Part shown: positions 43,983 to 54,097 of the stretch, one piece after another
Numbering within the stretch: the stretch's first letter is position 1
Layout: each line of letters opens with the position of its first letter
Source: an uncultured Aquimarina sp.
Lineage (GTDB): Bacteria; Bacteroidota; Bacteroidia; Flavobacteriales; Flavobacteriaceae
Assembly: GCA_947496355.1 (NCBI GenBank)
Contig: CANMCO010000006.1
Span: forward strand, 1 to 64,000
Direction: 5' to 3'
Length of the DNA: 64,000 bases
Program-made: the position numbers and the translations under genes
The notes under the pieces: generated by a model
Seen by the model: the letters and a program-made list of their open reading frames with translations, nothing else
What the model was told of the DNA's origin: nothing
The model's database searches: none

Positions 43983-45137
43983 CTGAAACCTAAATTTTAC
44001 ATACTTCCGATAATTATTCTTTCGCAATTTTTTTGCACCTCTCTTTGGTTTGCAGGTAATGCGGTTATTGATGATTTGGCCACTCAGTTTAATGTAGGTT
44101 TCAATATTCTTGGCTATCTCTTATCTTTTGTACAATTTGGGTTTATTGTAGGGACACTTACATTTGCATTATTGACACTCGCTGATAGATTTTCTCCATC
44201 TCGTATATTTATGATTTGTGCAATATTAGGTGGTGTTTTCAATTTATCGCTACTCATACCAAACATTAATGTCATTAATTTGCTAACCGCCCGTTTTGCT
44301 ACAGGTTTTTTTCTTGCCGGAATATACCCTGTAGGAATGAAAATAGCTTCAGACTATTATAAAGGTGGATTGGGACGTGCATTAGGATATTTAGTAGGTG
44401 CTTTAGTATTAGGAACAGCATTTCCTCATTTTATTAATGAATTTTCCTGGAGCAGTGATTATAAAGCAGTAATAATCAGCACTTCGTTATTGGCTTTTAT
44501 TGGTGGTTTTAGCATGTGGTTGTTTGTTCCAGACGGACCATATAGGAGGCCAGTTTCTAAACTACAACTTGGAGTGATTACTCAACTCTTTAGCATTCCA
44601 AATTTCAGAAAAGCAGCCTTTGGATATTTTGGACACATGTGGGAATTATATGCTTTTTGGGGGTTTGTACCCATTATCCTTAAGACATATGCCAATCTGC
44701 ACAGAATTGAATTACAGATTTCGTTTTTATCCTTCATAATAATAGGCATTGGTGCGATATCTTGTGTCATAGGCGGTTTAATATCTTTGAGAAGCGGTAG
44801 TCGAAAAGTAGCTAGAAATTCATTATTGATTTCTGGGATCTTTTGTTTAGTTTCTCCGCTACTCTTTCTATTGCCAGCACAACTTTTCATACTTGCTTTA
44901 TGCATTTGGGGGATGCTAGTGATATCAGATTCACCTCAATTCTCAACTATGGTTGCAGCAACAGCACCACCAGAGTTAAGAGGTACTGGACTTACTATTA
45001 TTAATTGTATTGGTTTCGCTATTACTATTATAAGTATTCAATTGTTATCTTTCCTTACTGATAAAATTGATAACACTTTATTATACCTATTTTTAGGAAT
45101 TGGACCGTTATTTGGATTATACGGCATGAGGAAATAG
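43983..45137 (+). CDS. MFS transporter, probable non-standard start codon
   Basis: A membrane transporter of the major facilitator superfamily with about 12 helices. The first helix (FYILPIIILSQFFCTSLWFA) lies upstream of the first TTG (44076) and has no ATG, GTG or TTG before it; the frame is open only from 43971. The start is therefore set at CTG 43983 (LKPKFYILP), ATA at 43977 being the alternative. Family marks are TARFATGFFLAGIYPVGMKI and GTGLTIINCIGFAIT. Substrate unknown; being directly after otsAB suggests a linked role but not which sugar. A start-codon mutation or sequence error is also possible. Confidence 0.75.
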   Translation: MKPKFYILPIIILSQFFCTSLWFAGNAVIDDLATQFNVGFNILGYLLSFVQFGFIVGTLTFALLTLADRFSPSRIFMICAILGGVFNLSLLIPNINVINLLTARFATGFFLAGIYPVGMKIASDYYKGGLGRALGYLVGALVLGTAFPHFINEFSWSSDYKAVIISTSLLAFIGGFSMWLFVPDGPYRRPVSKLQLGVITQLFSIPNFRKAAFGYFGHMWELYAFWGFVPIILKTYANLHRIELQISFLSFIIIGIGAISCVIGGLISLRSGSRKVARNSLLISGIFCLVSPLLFLLPAQLFILALCIWGMLVISDSPQFSTMVAATAPPELRGTGLTIINCIGFAITIISIQLLSFLTDKIDNTLLYLFLGIGPLFGLYGMRK

Positions 45138-45243
45138 AATCTGTTTTTCTTAGCAGATTTTCAAGAAAAAATAATTATAATTCCATATGTTTTAGAACAC
45201 AAAAACAATGAAGAACATAGTTTTTCTTTTACATAAATTAATC

Positions 45244-46968
45244 ATGAAAAAAACAATAATCACATTAATTGCAATATTGATTAATTGCTTAATCCTTTCC
45301 TCTCAATCTATATTAATAGAAAATATTACCGTTATTGACGTAGAAACTGGAAAAGCAAAACCTCAACAAAACATATTAGTAGAAAAAAATAAAATTTCAA
45401 AAATCTCTTCAAATGAAATTACTTCTAAAGAAAATATGCAAACTATTGATGGTAAAGGTAGATATATTATACCTGGAATGATCGATGCCCATATCCATTT
45501 TTTTCAAACTGGTAGTTTATACACTCGTCCGGATGCTTTAGATTTAAAGCATATATTTTCCTATGAGGATGAGATTGAATTTGCTAAGGAAATTATTCCT
45601 GATAATTTTAAGAGGTATTTAAGACTAGGTATTACATCTATCATGGATGTTGGAGGACCATTTTCTAATTTTTCAATTAGAGATAGTGTTGCCAAAAACA
45701 ATATTTCTCCTAATGTTTATGTGACTGGCCCTCTGTTCTCTCCTTATCAACCAGAGGCTTTTTCTAAACTCGAAGATATACCGATTGAAAAAATCACTTC
45801 AAAAGAAGAAGCTACAACTCTTTTTAATAAAATATTGCCATATAAACCTGATTTTATAAAAATTTGGTATATCACTCATAAAGATTTTCCTGCAGAAAAA
45901 ACCTTTCCTGTTGTCAAACATATAGCAGAGCTTTCACATAAAAACAATCTCAAGCTTGCAGTACATGCTACTGATCTAAATACTGCTAAATTGGCTATAA
46001 AAGCAGGCGCTAATATATTAGTACATAGTGTAAGTGATACTGTTGTTGATGAAGATTTTATTAAGCTACTTAAAGACAATAATGTTACCTATATCCCTAC
46101 CCTTATTGTTTCTAAAAACTATGGTAAAGCTTTTTTAGCAAAACCCGATAACCATCCTCAAGATTTAGCTTTTGCTCATCCTATTGTTTATGGCACATTA
46201 ACAGATTTAAAAAGATATTCTGATGACGAAGTACATGAAAGGATTAAAAATTTAAGAAAAACCCAGAAGCAGTATTTTGAGCGATCTGCTTCTAGAGATA
46301 AAATTATGTTTCAGAACTTAAAAAAACTTATAGGATCTGATGTAAATGTTGCCACTGGAACAGATGCAGGAAATATAGGAACAGTTCATGCCTCATCATA
46401 TATACAAGAAATTGAAGCCATGCAAAAGTCAGGAATGTCTAATTTTGATATTTTAAAAGCCTGTACGATAAATGCCGCAAAGGGATTCGGTTTAGATAAT
46501 AAGATAGGATCTATAGTAGAAGGAAAAGTTGCTGATTTAGTGATTCTAAATAAAAACCCGCTAAATGATCTTCAAAACCTTAATACGATACAAGAAGTTA
46601 TTAAAGATGGTAAGATATTGAATGTTTTAAGTTTAATTCAAGAAACGCCTGAACAAGTTGTTCAGAGGCAAGTAAACGCATATAATGCCAGAAATATAGA
46701 TGCTTTTATGGATACCTATGCCGATGATATTAAGATATATAATTTTCCGGATGAGATTTCAATAGAAGGGAAGGAAAAAATGCAAGAACGTTTTGAGAGT
46801 ATGTTTGAACGTGTTCCAAATCTTTACTGTGAAATCAAAAATCGTATTGTGTTAGGAAATAAAATAGTAGACAGAGAATATGTAAGATTTAATGATAAAT
46901 ACTCTAATGTAGTCGCTATCTATGAAGTTATCAATGGAAAGATTTCTAAAGTTACTTTTTTGAGATAA
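45244..46968 (+). CDS. Secreted amidohydrolase with C-terminal NTF2/SnoaL-like domain
   Basis: Starts MKKTIITLIAILINCLILSS (45244), a signal peptide; the upstream ATG at 45208 adds 12 residues. Residues up to about 455 form a metal-dependent amidohydrolase: GMIDAHIHFF (metal HxH), LAVHATDLNTAKLAIKAGAN, LVHSVSD and ATGTDAGNIG, then VEGKVADLVILNKNPL. From about residue 465 a separate alpha+beta domain follows (EQVVQRQVNAYNARNIDAFM ... NKIVDREYVRF), of the SnoaL/NTF2-like fold. This fusion is not usual for the family. Substrate unknown (imidazolonepropionase/prolidase-like group). No neighbour suggests a pathway. Confidence 0.82.
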   Translation: MKKTIITLIAILINCLILSSQSILIENITVIDVETGKAKPQQNILVEKNKISKISSNEITSKENMQTIDGKGRYIIPGMIDAHIHFFQTGSLYTRPDALDLKHIFSYEDEIEFAKEIIPDNFKRYLRLGITSIMDVGGPFSNFSIRDSVAKNNISPNVYVTGPLFSPYQPEAFSKLEDIPIEKITSKEEATTLFNKILPYKPDFIKIWYITHKDFPAEKTFPVVKHIAELSHKNNLKLAVHATDLNTAKLAIKAGANILVHSVSDTVVDEDFIKLLKDNNVTYIPTLIVSKNYGKAFLAKPDNHPQDLAFAHPIVYGTLTDLKRYSDDEVHERIKNLRKTQKQYFERSASRDKIMFQNLKKLIGSDVNVATGTDAGNIGTVHASSYIQEIEAMQKSGMSNFDILKACTINAAKGFGLDNKIGSIVEGKVADLVILNKNPLNDLQNLNTIQEVIKDGKILNVLSLIQETPEQVVQRQVNAYNARNIDAFMDTYADDIKIYNFPDEISIEGKEKMQERFESMFERVPNLYCEIKNRIVLGNKIVDREYVRFNDKYSNVVAIYEVINGKISKVTFLR

Positions 46969-46985
46969 ACCCATTAAAACCTTAG

Positions 46986-48779
46986 TTATTCAACATTGAA
47001 ATCTTTCTTAATAGAAACTGGCACTCCATTATCTGTAAAACCTTCTAACGTGATTTCAAAATCACCTGTAACATCTGAGGTATAAAATTCAAGAATAGTT
47101 TTCTTTCCAGGTAGACTAACATTTGGTTGCCAGAGCAATTGATTTCTGAAATCCGGAATTCTGTTATATGAGGCATCACCATTATACCTTTGCTTAAAGT
47201 ACTTTTTACCTGCTTGCAAAGAGGATAAAGTAATTGAAGAGTTATTATTTCTATTCGTTGAATTCAAATAATCACCAGCTATAGTTTGAATAATCACAAT
47301 ACCTTCAAAAATCTGAGTTCCTAAATAATAACGATCCCTAATAAAGCTAATGCTCTTAACTTTTCTAGCATCATAATTTATGACTTCACTATGATCTTGA
47401 ACAAAAACACCATCAACCACTAACATTGGTATAAAATTCTGCTTCTTTTCTGAAGGGTAATATCCTCGTATTGCAAATATTTCATTTCCATCATCATCTT
47501 TTTTCGTCCATACACTTTCTACTACTTCTACGATTGTTTCCTTAACGGTTCCAAACCTTGTGTAGTCATCTAGGTTATAAGTTTCAATATCGGTTCCATA
47601 AAAAGGAACTGCACTGCTTGATTCTCTTATGGTATCCGGTTTTACGCTATAAAATATATTATCAATTTGATTAAAAACACTTCTCTTGATGATACTATCT
47701 TTTAAGGAAGGTGAAATTTTAAATTGGTAAAATTCTAAATCCGGACCTTCTATTTCTGGAATTTCAAAAATTTGAATAGTATAGTTGTCTTTACCTTTAC
47801 CAAATACCTGAACTAATATTTCATTCCTATCATTTCTGTCATTTAGACTGAATACAAAATTACCTGTATCGTCTGTAGAAGCAATTTTCACATCACTCGT
47901 TTTACCTTGTATAGAAAGGCTTACAGATTGTTTGGAAACCGGATACGAGGGATCTTTTGGTAAAATTTTTCCATATATCAATTCTCCTCTCATCTCTGGC
48001 AAAAACACTGAAGATCCAACAGGTGTATTCAAACTTTTAACAGGTACATTTTTTGAGGAAGAAAAATCTATAGCGGTACGAGTTAATGCTTTATCAAAAG
48101 CATCTTTCTTTCTAACAGAAAGAGAGAAATTACCTCGTTCTAATTTTAACTGTGACCCATCAATATTTAGTTTTACAAGGCTTCTCGTTTTATACGTTTT
48201 ACTATCAGTGATAAGTCTTATGCCTTTGCTAGAGGCCTCGCCTGATATTTTGCTTAATTTATTACTATCTAATGCTTTTGTTATTGGTTCGTTAGTCAAA
48301 GAATCATTTGTAATGTCTCTAGAAAGGATTTTATCTTGATTTCCTTGATATGGATTCAAAACACTAATATCTGCCTGGAAAAAATGAGCATCAGCATTCA
48401 GCATCCATTGCGTATAACCTATTAATTTATAATTTCCTGAAGGAACAGATACCGGAACGAAAAAATCACCCTGCCCAAGGCCATTTTCGAGTTTTACTTT
48501 ATGCTTAAAAATAGTATTTTTATTTTCATCCAAAAGAACCAAATACGCAATTTTGCTTATTGTACTTAAAGCATTACTCTTTGTATTAAAACAATATGCA
48601 CGATAATAGAAGTATTCACCTGCAAATAATAATGATGTATTGTAATGTATAAAAACTTTTTCCTGAGGAACAAGATTATATCCATAAACATCCTTATTGG
48701 TTTTTAAAACAGACTGTCGTTGTGCATAAGCATTTGACGTCAAAAGAAATATGATATATAGTATTGATATAATTCTCAC
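46986..48779 (-). CDS. Secreted MG2-domain-like protein of the DUF4249/TonB block
   Basis: A 597-aa secreted protein (signal LLTSNAYAQ). The N-terminal part (VPQEKVFIHYNTSLLFAGEY; VPSGNYKLIGYTQWML) is like the MG2 domain of alpha-2-macroglobulin family proteins found next to TonB receptors in Bacteroidetes. The middle part is beta-rich and a late segment (LVVDGVFVQDHSEVINYDA; SFIRDRYYLGTQIFEGIVII) recalls a TonB plug-like fold. It ends the minus-strand block, 55 bp after a DUF4249 gene. Its function is not known; the layout suggests a periplasmic or surface partner of the receptor. Confidence 0.65.
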   Translation of the reverse strand: MRIISILYIIFLLTSNAYAQRQSVLKTNKDVYGYNLVPQEKVFIHYNTSLLFAGEYFYYRAYCFNTKSNALSTISKIAYLVLLDENKNTIFKHKVKLENGLGQGDFFVPVSVPSGNYKLIGYTQWMLNADAHFFQADISVLNPYQGNQDKILSRDITNDSLTNEPITKALDSNKLSKISGEASSKGIRLITDSKTYKTRSLVKLNIDGSQLKLERGNFSLSVRKKDAFDKALTRTAIDFSSSKNVPVKSLNTPVGSSVFLPEMRGELIYGKILPKDPSYPVSKQSVSLSIQGKTSDVKIASTDDTGNFVFSLNDRNDRNEILVQVFGKGKDNYTIQIFEIPEIEGPDLEFYQFKISPSLKDSIIKRSVFNQIDNIFYSVKPDTIRESSSAVPFYGTDIETYNLDDYTRFGTVKETIVEVVESVWTKKDDDGNEIFAIRGYYPSEKKQNFIPMLVVDGVFVQDHSEVINYDARKVKSISFIRDRYYLGTQIFEGIVIIQTIAGDYLNSTNRNNNSSITLSSLQAGKKYFKQRYNGDASYNRIPDFRNQLLWQPNVSLPGKKTILEFYTSDVTGDFEITLEGFTDNGVPVSIKKDFNVE

Positions 48780-48834
48780 AGGTATAATTTTATATTAAAA
48801 TTTTTCACTTCTTAAACTCATTTTGCAATATCAA

Positions 48835-50049
48835 TTAATCCACCCAAAACTCTGGCACAGTACTTTTACCTAATACAGTACAATCTCCACACGGTCGATT
48901 AACAAAAACATAAGGGCCCGCAGAATCTTCAGGAGCATTCTCTAAAAATTTCAGAAGCCCCCCGATAATAAAATCTCGAAGTTTCTCAAGAAATGTTTCT
49001 TCAGTATCTAAAGGATCAGGAACAGGTAAAATTCGATTACATTCTAAAGCAAATGGTTCTAAATCTTCTAAAATATCATCATGATTAAAAAATATACGTT
49101 TTTCTGAAACCGATGAAACATCAAAAAAACCTAATACTTGTTCTTCTGGGTTATCTTCAGAAACGATATTACCCGTAATGAATCCAGGTTGTATTTGAGA
49201 AAACAAACTCTCAGATTCAGAAAAACTATTAAGCGTTTCATAAAATCCATTTGCTTCTCTTGACTGCACATATTGTCTCACCAAAACACTATATCTATCT
49301 GCAATACTTATGTCTCCTGCATCAATAAAATTTATAGAAAATCCAGTAAGTCTGTCTTCGCCAAAAGCAGTAGTAGTTGTAGAAATAATCTCATTTGATA
49401 TATTACTTTTATAACATACTTTTTGAGCTTCTGGTCTATCAACAAAATCAAACATTATTTCTCCATCCTCTGTAAATGTTATGATATCTACAGGCACCCA
49501 AAACGGAGCAATAATTCTATAGGTTTCTTCATACTCATAACGATAATACTGTGAACTTCCTGTTGGGTCAAATGCATCAACAAGAATTCCAACCCCTTCT
49601 ACTCCTTTATCATTTATCATTCTTTTGGGATATACTCTTTCAATTGGCGTTTCTTGTGGTAAAATCACCTTGTCAGAAAGATAAGATTTCCCGTCTAGGG
49701 TTGTAATTGACAATTGATATTCCTTACCAGGGCTTGCTGCAAATTCTTGCACAGAACGATATACTCCTGGGGCAGGTTCTTCAAAAAGATATTCTACATT
49801 AGAATCTTCAATTATTTTTACGGTAGCACTTTGTTCTGAAAGCGGACCGTTATCTTCAAACTTAAATGTTCTGGTTAATAAAACTTGTTGGCGTTTTACT
49901 TCATTAGTAATAGTTGTATTAATTACTAAAATATTTTCAAAATCCTCTATCTCTACCTCAAAAGGCTCAACACAGTTAGAAAACATTGCAGAAACCAATA
50001 CTACAGTTATAATTCGTATTGTTTTTATGTATTTGTATACTATTGTCAT
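48835..50049 (-). CDS. DUF4249 lipoprotein (paralogue 1)
   Basis: A 404-aa lipoprotein: after a hydrophobic leader the cysteine lies in SNCVEPFEVEI. The N-terminal domain (ILVINTTITNEVKRQQVLLT) is immunoglobulin-like, with STLDGKSYLSDKVILPQ-like strands. The C-terminus ends with RPCGDCTVLGKSTVPEFWVD, a Cys-pair motif shared by all three paralogues in this block. DUF4249 genes usually sit next to a TonB-dependent receptor, as here, and are thought to be surface lipoproteins assisting uptake. It closely resembles paralogue 2, so the pair is a duplication. Confidence 0.85.
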   Translation of the reverse strand: MTIVYKYIKTIRIITVVLVSAMFSNCVEPFEVEIEDFENILVINTTITNEVKRQQVLLTRTFKFEDNGPLSEQSATVKIIEDSNVEYLFEEPAPGVYRSVQEFAASPGKEYQLSITTLDGKSYLSDKVILPQETPIERVYPKRMINDKGVEGVGILVDAFDPTGSSQYYRYEYEETYRIIAPFWVPVDIITFTEDGEIMFDFVDRPEAQKVCYKSNISNEIISTTTTAFGEDRLTGFSINFIDAGDISIADRYSVLVRQYVQSREANGFYETLNSFSESESLFSQIQPGFITGNIVSEDNPEEQVLGFFDVSSVSEKRIFFNHDDILEDLEPFALECNRILPVPDPLDTEETFLEKLRDFIIGGLLKFLENAPEDSAGPYVFVNRPCGDCTVLGKSTVPEFWVD

Positions 50050-50087
50050 TTTAAAATTTAAAAAATCGAAATCTTTATTTTACATCA

Positions 50088-51287
50088 TTAATCCTCCCAA
50101 AAATCAGGAGCTTCACTATTACCCAGAGCGGTACAATCACCACAAGCTCTAGGCATAAAAACAAAAAGATTTGGTGGCGCGTCAGGGATCGAGTTTGGAT
50201 CTGGAAAATATCTTAACTGATCACTATTTATAAAATTACGAATACGCTCATGAAAAGTTATTAGATCGTCACCTGTACTTTCTGGTATAAGCAATTTACA
50301 TTCTAAAGCAAACTTTGGCAAATCCTCTATTAAATCATTACGATCAATAAAAATTCGTTGTTCAGAAAAAGAAGAAACATCAAAAAATCCCAATACTTGA
50401 TCCCTTGGATTATTTTCTGAAATGATATTACCGGTTATAAATCCTGGTTGTATTTGAGAAAATAAATTTTCCGATTCTGAAAAACTGCTAAGCGTTTCAT
50501 AAAATCCATAAGCTTCTCTCGATTGCACATATTGCTTAACTAAGATACTATATCTATCCTCGATCCTTATGTCTTCTGCAGGTATAAAGTTGACTTCTAG
50601 ACCAATTATACGATCTTCTGTAAAACTAGAGGTATTAGTTAATTTGATATTATTAGAAATATTAGTAGCATAACATACCCTTTGACTTTCTGGTCTTGGT
50701 ATTAGGCCGAATTCAAAAAATTCCTCTCCTTCTGCAACAACTATAAGATCAAAAGGATGCCAAAATGGTGCGTTAACTTTATAGGTTTCTTCAAACTCAT
50801 ACCTGTAGTAGGTAGAATTGCCTGTTGGATCAAATGTATCAACAAGTATTCCTATTCCCTCTACCTCTTTGTCATTTACTATTCTTTTAGGATATAACCT
50901 ATCAATAGGCGTATCTTGTGGTAAAGTTACCTTATCTGAAATATAAGATTTTCCATCTAGCGTTTTAATTGACAGTTGATATTCTTTACCAGCACTGGCT
51001 CCAAATTCCTGTACAGAACGATATACTCCCGGTGAAAGTTCTTCAAAAAGGTATTCTGTAGTGGCATCTTCTATTATTTTTACTGTAGCACCTTGTTCTG
51101 AAAGTGGTCCGCTATCCTCAAACTTAAAAGTTCTTGTTAATAAAACTTGTTGTCGTTTTACTTCATTGGTAACGGTAGTATTTATTACCAAAATATTCTC
51201 AAAATCCTCTATCTCAACTTCAAAAGGCTCTACACAACCGGGCAGTATACTACAAATCAATACTAGAATTAAAATTCTAATATTCAT
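50088..51287 (-). CDS. DUF4249 lipoprotein (paralogue 2)
   Basis: A 399-aa lipoprotein starting MNIRILILVLICSILPGCVE (lipobox LPGC); an ATG 11 codons upstream is possible. The body is co-linear with paralogue 1 (VINTTVTNEVKRQQVLLTRT; ETLSSFSESENLFSQIQPGF; GFFDVSSFSEQRIFIDRND) and ends RACGDCTALGNSEAPDFWED. It follows the receptor gene directly (37 bp with this start), so receptor and lipoprotein are probably on one transcript. Function as for the family: receptor partner, ligand unknown. Confidence 0.85.
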   Translation of the reverse strand: MNIRILILVLICSILPGCVEPFEVEIEDFENILVINTTVTNEVKRQQVLLTRTFKFEDSGPLSEQGATVKIIEDATTEYLFEELSPGVYRSVQEFGASAGKEYQLSIKTLDGKSYISDKVTLPQDTPIDRLYPKRIVNDKEVEGIGILVDTFDPTGNSTYYRYEFEETYKVNAPFWHPFDLIVVAEGEEFFEFGLIPRPESQRVCYATNISNNIKLTNTSSFTEDRIIGLEVNFIPAEDIRIEDRYSILVKQYVQSREAYGFYETLSSFSESENLFSQIQPGFITGNIISENNPRDQVLGFFDVSSFSEQRIFIDRNDLIEDLPKFALECKLLIPESTGDDLITFHERIRNFINSDQLRYFPDPNSIPDAPPNLFVFMPRACGDCTALGNSEAPDFWED

Positions 51288-51324
51288 AGTGTATTTAATA
51301 AACTTACTCAAAAGTATCATCTGC

Positions 51325-54093
51325 TTAAAATTTAAAATTGTAAGTTACAGAAGGTACCGGGACAGAAAAAATAGAACTCTGTAACCCTTTAACTTCTCCA
51401 TCTTCTGTGACAAAAAACACAGAGAACGGATTGTTTCTACCTAAAACATTATAAATTGATATTGTCCAAAAACTATGTCCTACTTTATTTTTCTTATGAT
51501 TTCCTTCAATATTAAATCCAAGGTCTAATCGATAAAAATCAGGGATTCTAAACTTGTTTCTATCACTAAAAACTGTGAAGTCCGCCCCGTTGAATGTAAA
51601 AGTACCTACAGGAAAAGTAACAGGTCTTCCTGTTTGATATACAAAGTTAGTAGCTAAACTAAAACGTCTTGTAAATTTATAATTTGCAACCAAGCTAAAG
51701 TCGTGAGGCTTATCAAAATTAGAAGGAAAAAAATCTCCTCCATTTACTCTTTCTTCTCTAAACTGACTATCTAATTGAATTAAAGAACGTGAGTAGGTAT
51801 ATCCAAGCCAGCCATAAAGTTTTCCTTTTTGTTTTTTTAGTAAAAACTCAACGCCATAAGCTTTGCCATTTCCCTGTAATATTTCGGTTTCTATATTATC
51901 ATTAAGTAATATTTCTGCTCCTGTTTTAAAATCGACAATATTTTTGGATTTCTTATAAAACCCTTCCAAACTAAGCTCATAGGCATTACCATCAAAATTT
52001 TTATATACACCAAGTGCATATTGTTGCGAGCTTTGAGGTTCTATATTTAAATCAGACAATTTCCAGGTATCAATTGGTGAAACCGTAGTATTGTTAGAGA
52101 GTGTATGAATAAATTGAAAAGTCTTGTTGTAGGATGCCTTAACAGACAAGTCTTCTCCTAATAAATATCTCCCAGAGATTCTAAATTCTGGACCGCCATA
52201 AGTTTCTATTACTTCATTTTTATCAAAAGACAAGGTTTCTTGTATAGTTTCTTCACTTCTTGGCACTCCTTCTTGGTACACATTTTGTGTTCCTTCCCCC
52301 AAAGGATTAAAAACGGAATATCTTATACCAGCATCAAGGGTTAGGTTTTTAGTCAGATCAATTTCTGCAGATAAAAAAGCGGCAGATTCTAGCGCTCGTT
52401 CCTCTTCTATTTCGAAAGGTGTTACGATAGATTCTTCACCCTTAGGATCAATGCTTCCTGGGTTTACAGTATATAATTTACTAGATATACCATAATCAAA
52501 TTTTAATCTACTACTATATAAATATTTGAATAGAAGTTTTAACTCTGTCTCATCGATACCATACCTTAAATCAAAATCATTATTTGTTTGGCCATCAAAT
52601 TCTATATCAAACTTGTATTGGCTATTGGACAAGGCCAGTTTTCCTGTATTTTTTTCATTAAAGCGATAGTTCCATCTAAAAGATAGAGCTCTATTTTTAT
52701 ATACATATAATGAATCTGAAGTGATACTAAAGTCATCTCTACTTAAATACGCTGTTGCCTCTATTTTTGATTTATCAGTAATTTGATGATTATACTTTGC
52801 AACAACATCATAGAATGATGCTTCACTGTCCTTAAGTGATTCTTCGTCTAAAGAACTTAAAACCCAATTAGCATAAGCTCCTCTTCCTCCTACCATTAGT
52901 CCGGCTTTATCCTTGACAATTGGAGTTTCTATTAGCACATTTCCTGTAACTGGCCCTATGGATGCTTCACCTTTAAATTTATCAACACTAGCATCTTTTG
53001 TGCTTAAGTCAAATACCGATGACAATCTACCTCCATACGCGGCAGGAATACTATTTTTATATATATTGGCATCTCCCAATGCAAAAGGGTTTAGCGCTGA
53101 AAAGATCCCGAAAAAATGTTGTGGATTATATACAACTGCATCATCCAAAAGTATGAGATTCTGATCAGACTTTCCTCCTCTAACATTATAACCCGATGCA
53201 CCTTCACCGGCAGTAGTAATACCTGGTAATGTTGTTGCTACCTTCAGGACATCTCGCTCTCCTAGCGCCAAAGGAATGTTCTTAGATTCTTCTACGTCGA
53301 TTTCTGTTTTGGTTACAACTTCGCTTACATTATTATTAATCTCAGCATTTAAAATTACTTCATCCAATAACTCTAATTTTTCATTGAGGCTTACGTCATA
53401 TCTTCCATCATTATAAATTATTATGCGTTTTTTGAAATCCTCCATTTCCAGAGCATTAATCTCAACTATATTCACACCTACTGTAAGTTCTGTTTCAAAA
53501 TATCCCTTGTCATCTGTATCTGCACCTACGTCATTTCCATTTACTACAATAATGGCACCAGGTATTGGTTTTCCTGTTTGTTTATTTGTAAGGTAGCCAT
53601 AGAATTTGAACTTCTGTTTTAAACTACCTCTAAGAGCCTTACCTATAGTAATTGTTTCTATTTTTTTCTTTTTCGAGGTACTCTTGGTACTTGCAAAAAC
53701 TGGTGAAACAACTTTACTTCTTTTCTTTTCTATTTCAATTTTATCATCTTCGTATTGACCAAAAAATCTATCAGGAAGTGTGTTGTAAATAATACTATTT
53801 TGGGCAAGAACTACTCTATTGTCATCCATTATATAAAAGTTAACAATAGTATCCTTAAAGAGATCTTCTAGAACTTTAGAGACGGGAATATTGTTATAAT
53901 TACCTGATATGTCTTTATACTCTGTTAACCAAGAATCAATAAAATAAAAACTATAATCTGTTTTTTTTTCTATTTCGGTTAAAACAGAAACCAAATCAGA
54001 GTTTTCAAAAGAGAGTGTGATCAAGGGATCTTTTTGTTGAGTCCAACTATTTTGAGCAAACAATAAAAACAATAACACAAAACATTTTCTCAT
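51325..54093 (-). CDS. TonB-dependent outer-membrane receptor with STN and carboxypeptidase-like domains
   Basis: A 922-aa receptor for TonB-driven uptake. The start is MRKCFVLLFLLFAQNSWTQQ at 54093, four bases past the stop of the upstream gene; the longer start at 54144 would overlap it. Order: signal peptide, STN domain (ITLSFENSDLVSVLTEIEKK), carboxypeptidase-regulatory-like domain (YGYLTNKQTGKPIPGAIIVV), plug (GASGYNVRGGKSDQNLILLD; AYGGRLSSVFDLSTKDA) and a 22-strand-type barrel ending in SVPVPSVTYNFKF, an aromatic C-terminus. An STN domain often means signalling to an anti-sigma factor, but no FecR/FecI is nearby. No SusD partner is present; DUF4249 proteins take its place. Confidence 0.88.
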   Translation of the reverse strand: MRKCFVLLFLLFAQNSWTQQKDPLITLSFENSDLVSVLTEIEKKTDYSFYFIDSWLTEYKDISGNYNNIPVSKVLEDLFKDTIVNFYIMDDNRVVLAQNSIIYNTLPDRFFGQYEDDKIEIEKKRSKVVSPVFASTKSTSKKKKIETITIGKALRGSLKQKFKFYGYLTNKQTGKPIPGAIIVVNGNDVGADTDDKGYFETELTVGVNIVEINALEMEDFKKRIIIYNDGRYDVSLNEKLELLDEVILNAEINNNVSEVVTKTEIDVEESKNIPLALGERDVLKVATTLPGITTAGEGASGYNVRGGKSDQNLILLDDAVVYNPQHFFGIFSALNPFALGDANIYKNSIPAAYGGRLSSVFDLSTKDASVDKFKGEASIGPVTGNVLIETPIVKDKAGLMVGGRGAYANWVLSSLDEESLKDSEASFYDVVAKYNHQITDKSKIEATAYLSRDDFSITSDSLYVYKNRALSFRWNYRFNEKNTGKLALSNSQYKFDIEFDGQTNNDFDLRYGIDETELKLLFKYLYSSRLKFDYGISSKLYTVNPGSIDPKGEESIVTPFEIEEERALESAAFLSAEIDLTKNLTLDAGIRYSVFNPLGEGTQNVYQEGVPRSEETIQETLSFDKNEVIETYGGPEFRISGRYLLGEDLSVKASYNKTFQFIHTLSNNTTVSPIDTWKLSDLNIEPQSSQQYALGVYKNFDGNAYELSLEGFYKKSKNIVDFKTGAEILLNDNIETEILQGNGKAYGVEFLLKKQKGKLYGWLGYTYSRSLIQLDSQFREERVNGGDFFPSNFDKPHDFSLVANYKFTRRFSLATNFVYQTGRPVTFPVGTFTFNGADFTVFSDRNKFRIPDFYRLDLGFNIEGNHKKNKVGHSFWTISIYNVLGRNNPFSVFFVTEDGEVKGLQSSIFSVPVPSVTYNFKF

Positions 54094-54097
54094 AATA

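Noticed and set aside
44582..44905. 107-aa ORF antisense to the MFS gene
   Set aside because: Antisense shadow; the plus-strand frame has continuous transmembrane segments typical of MFS.
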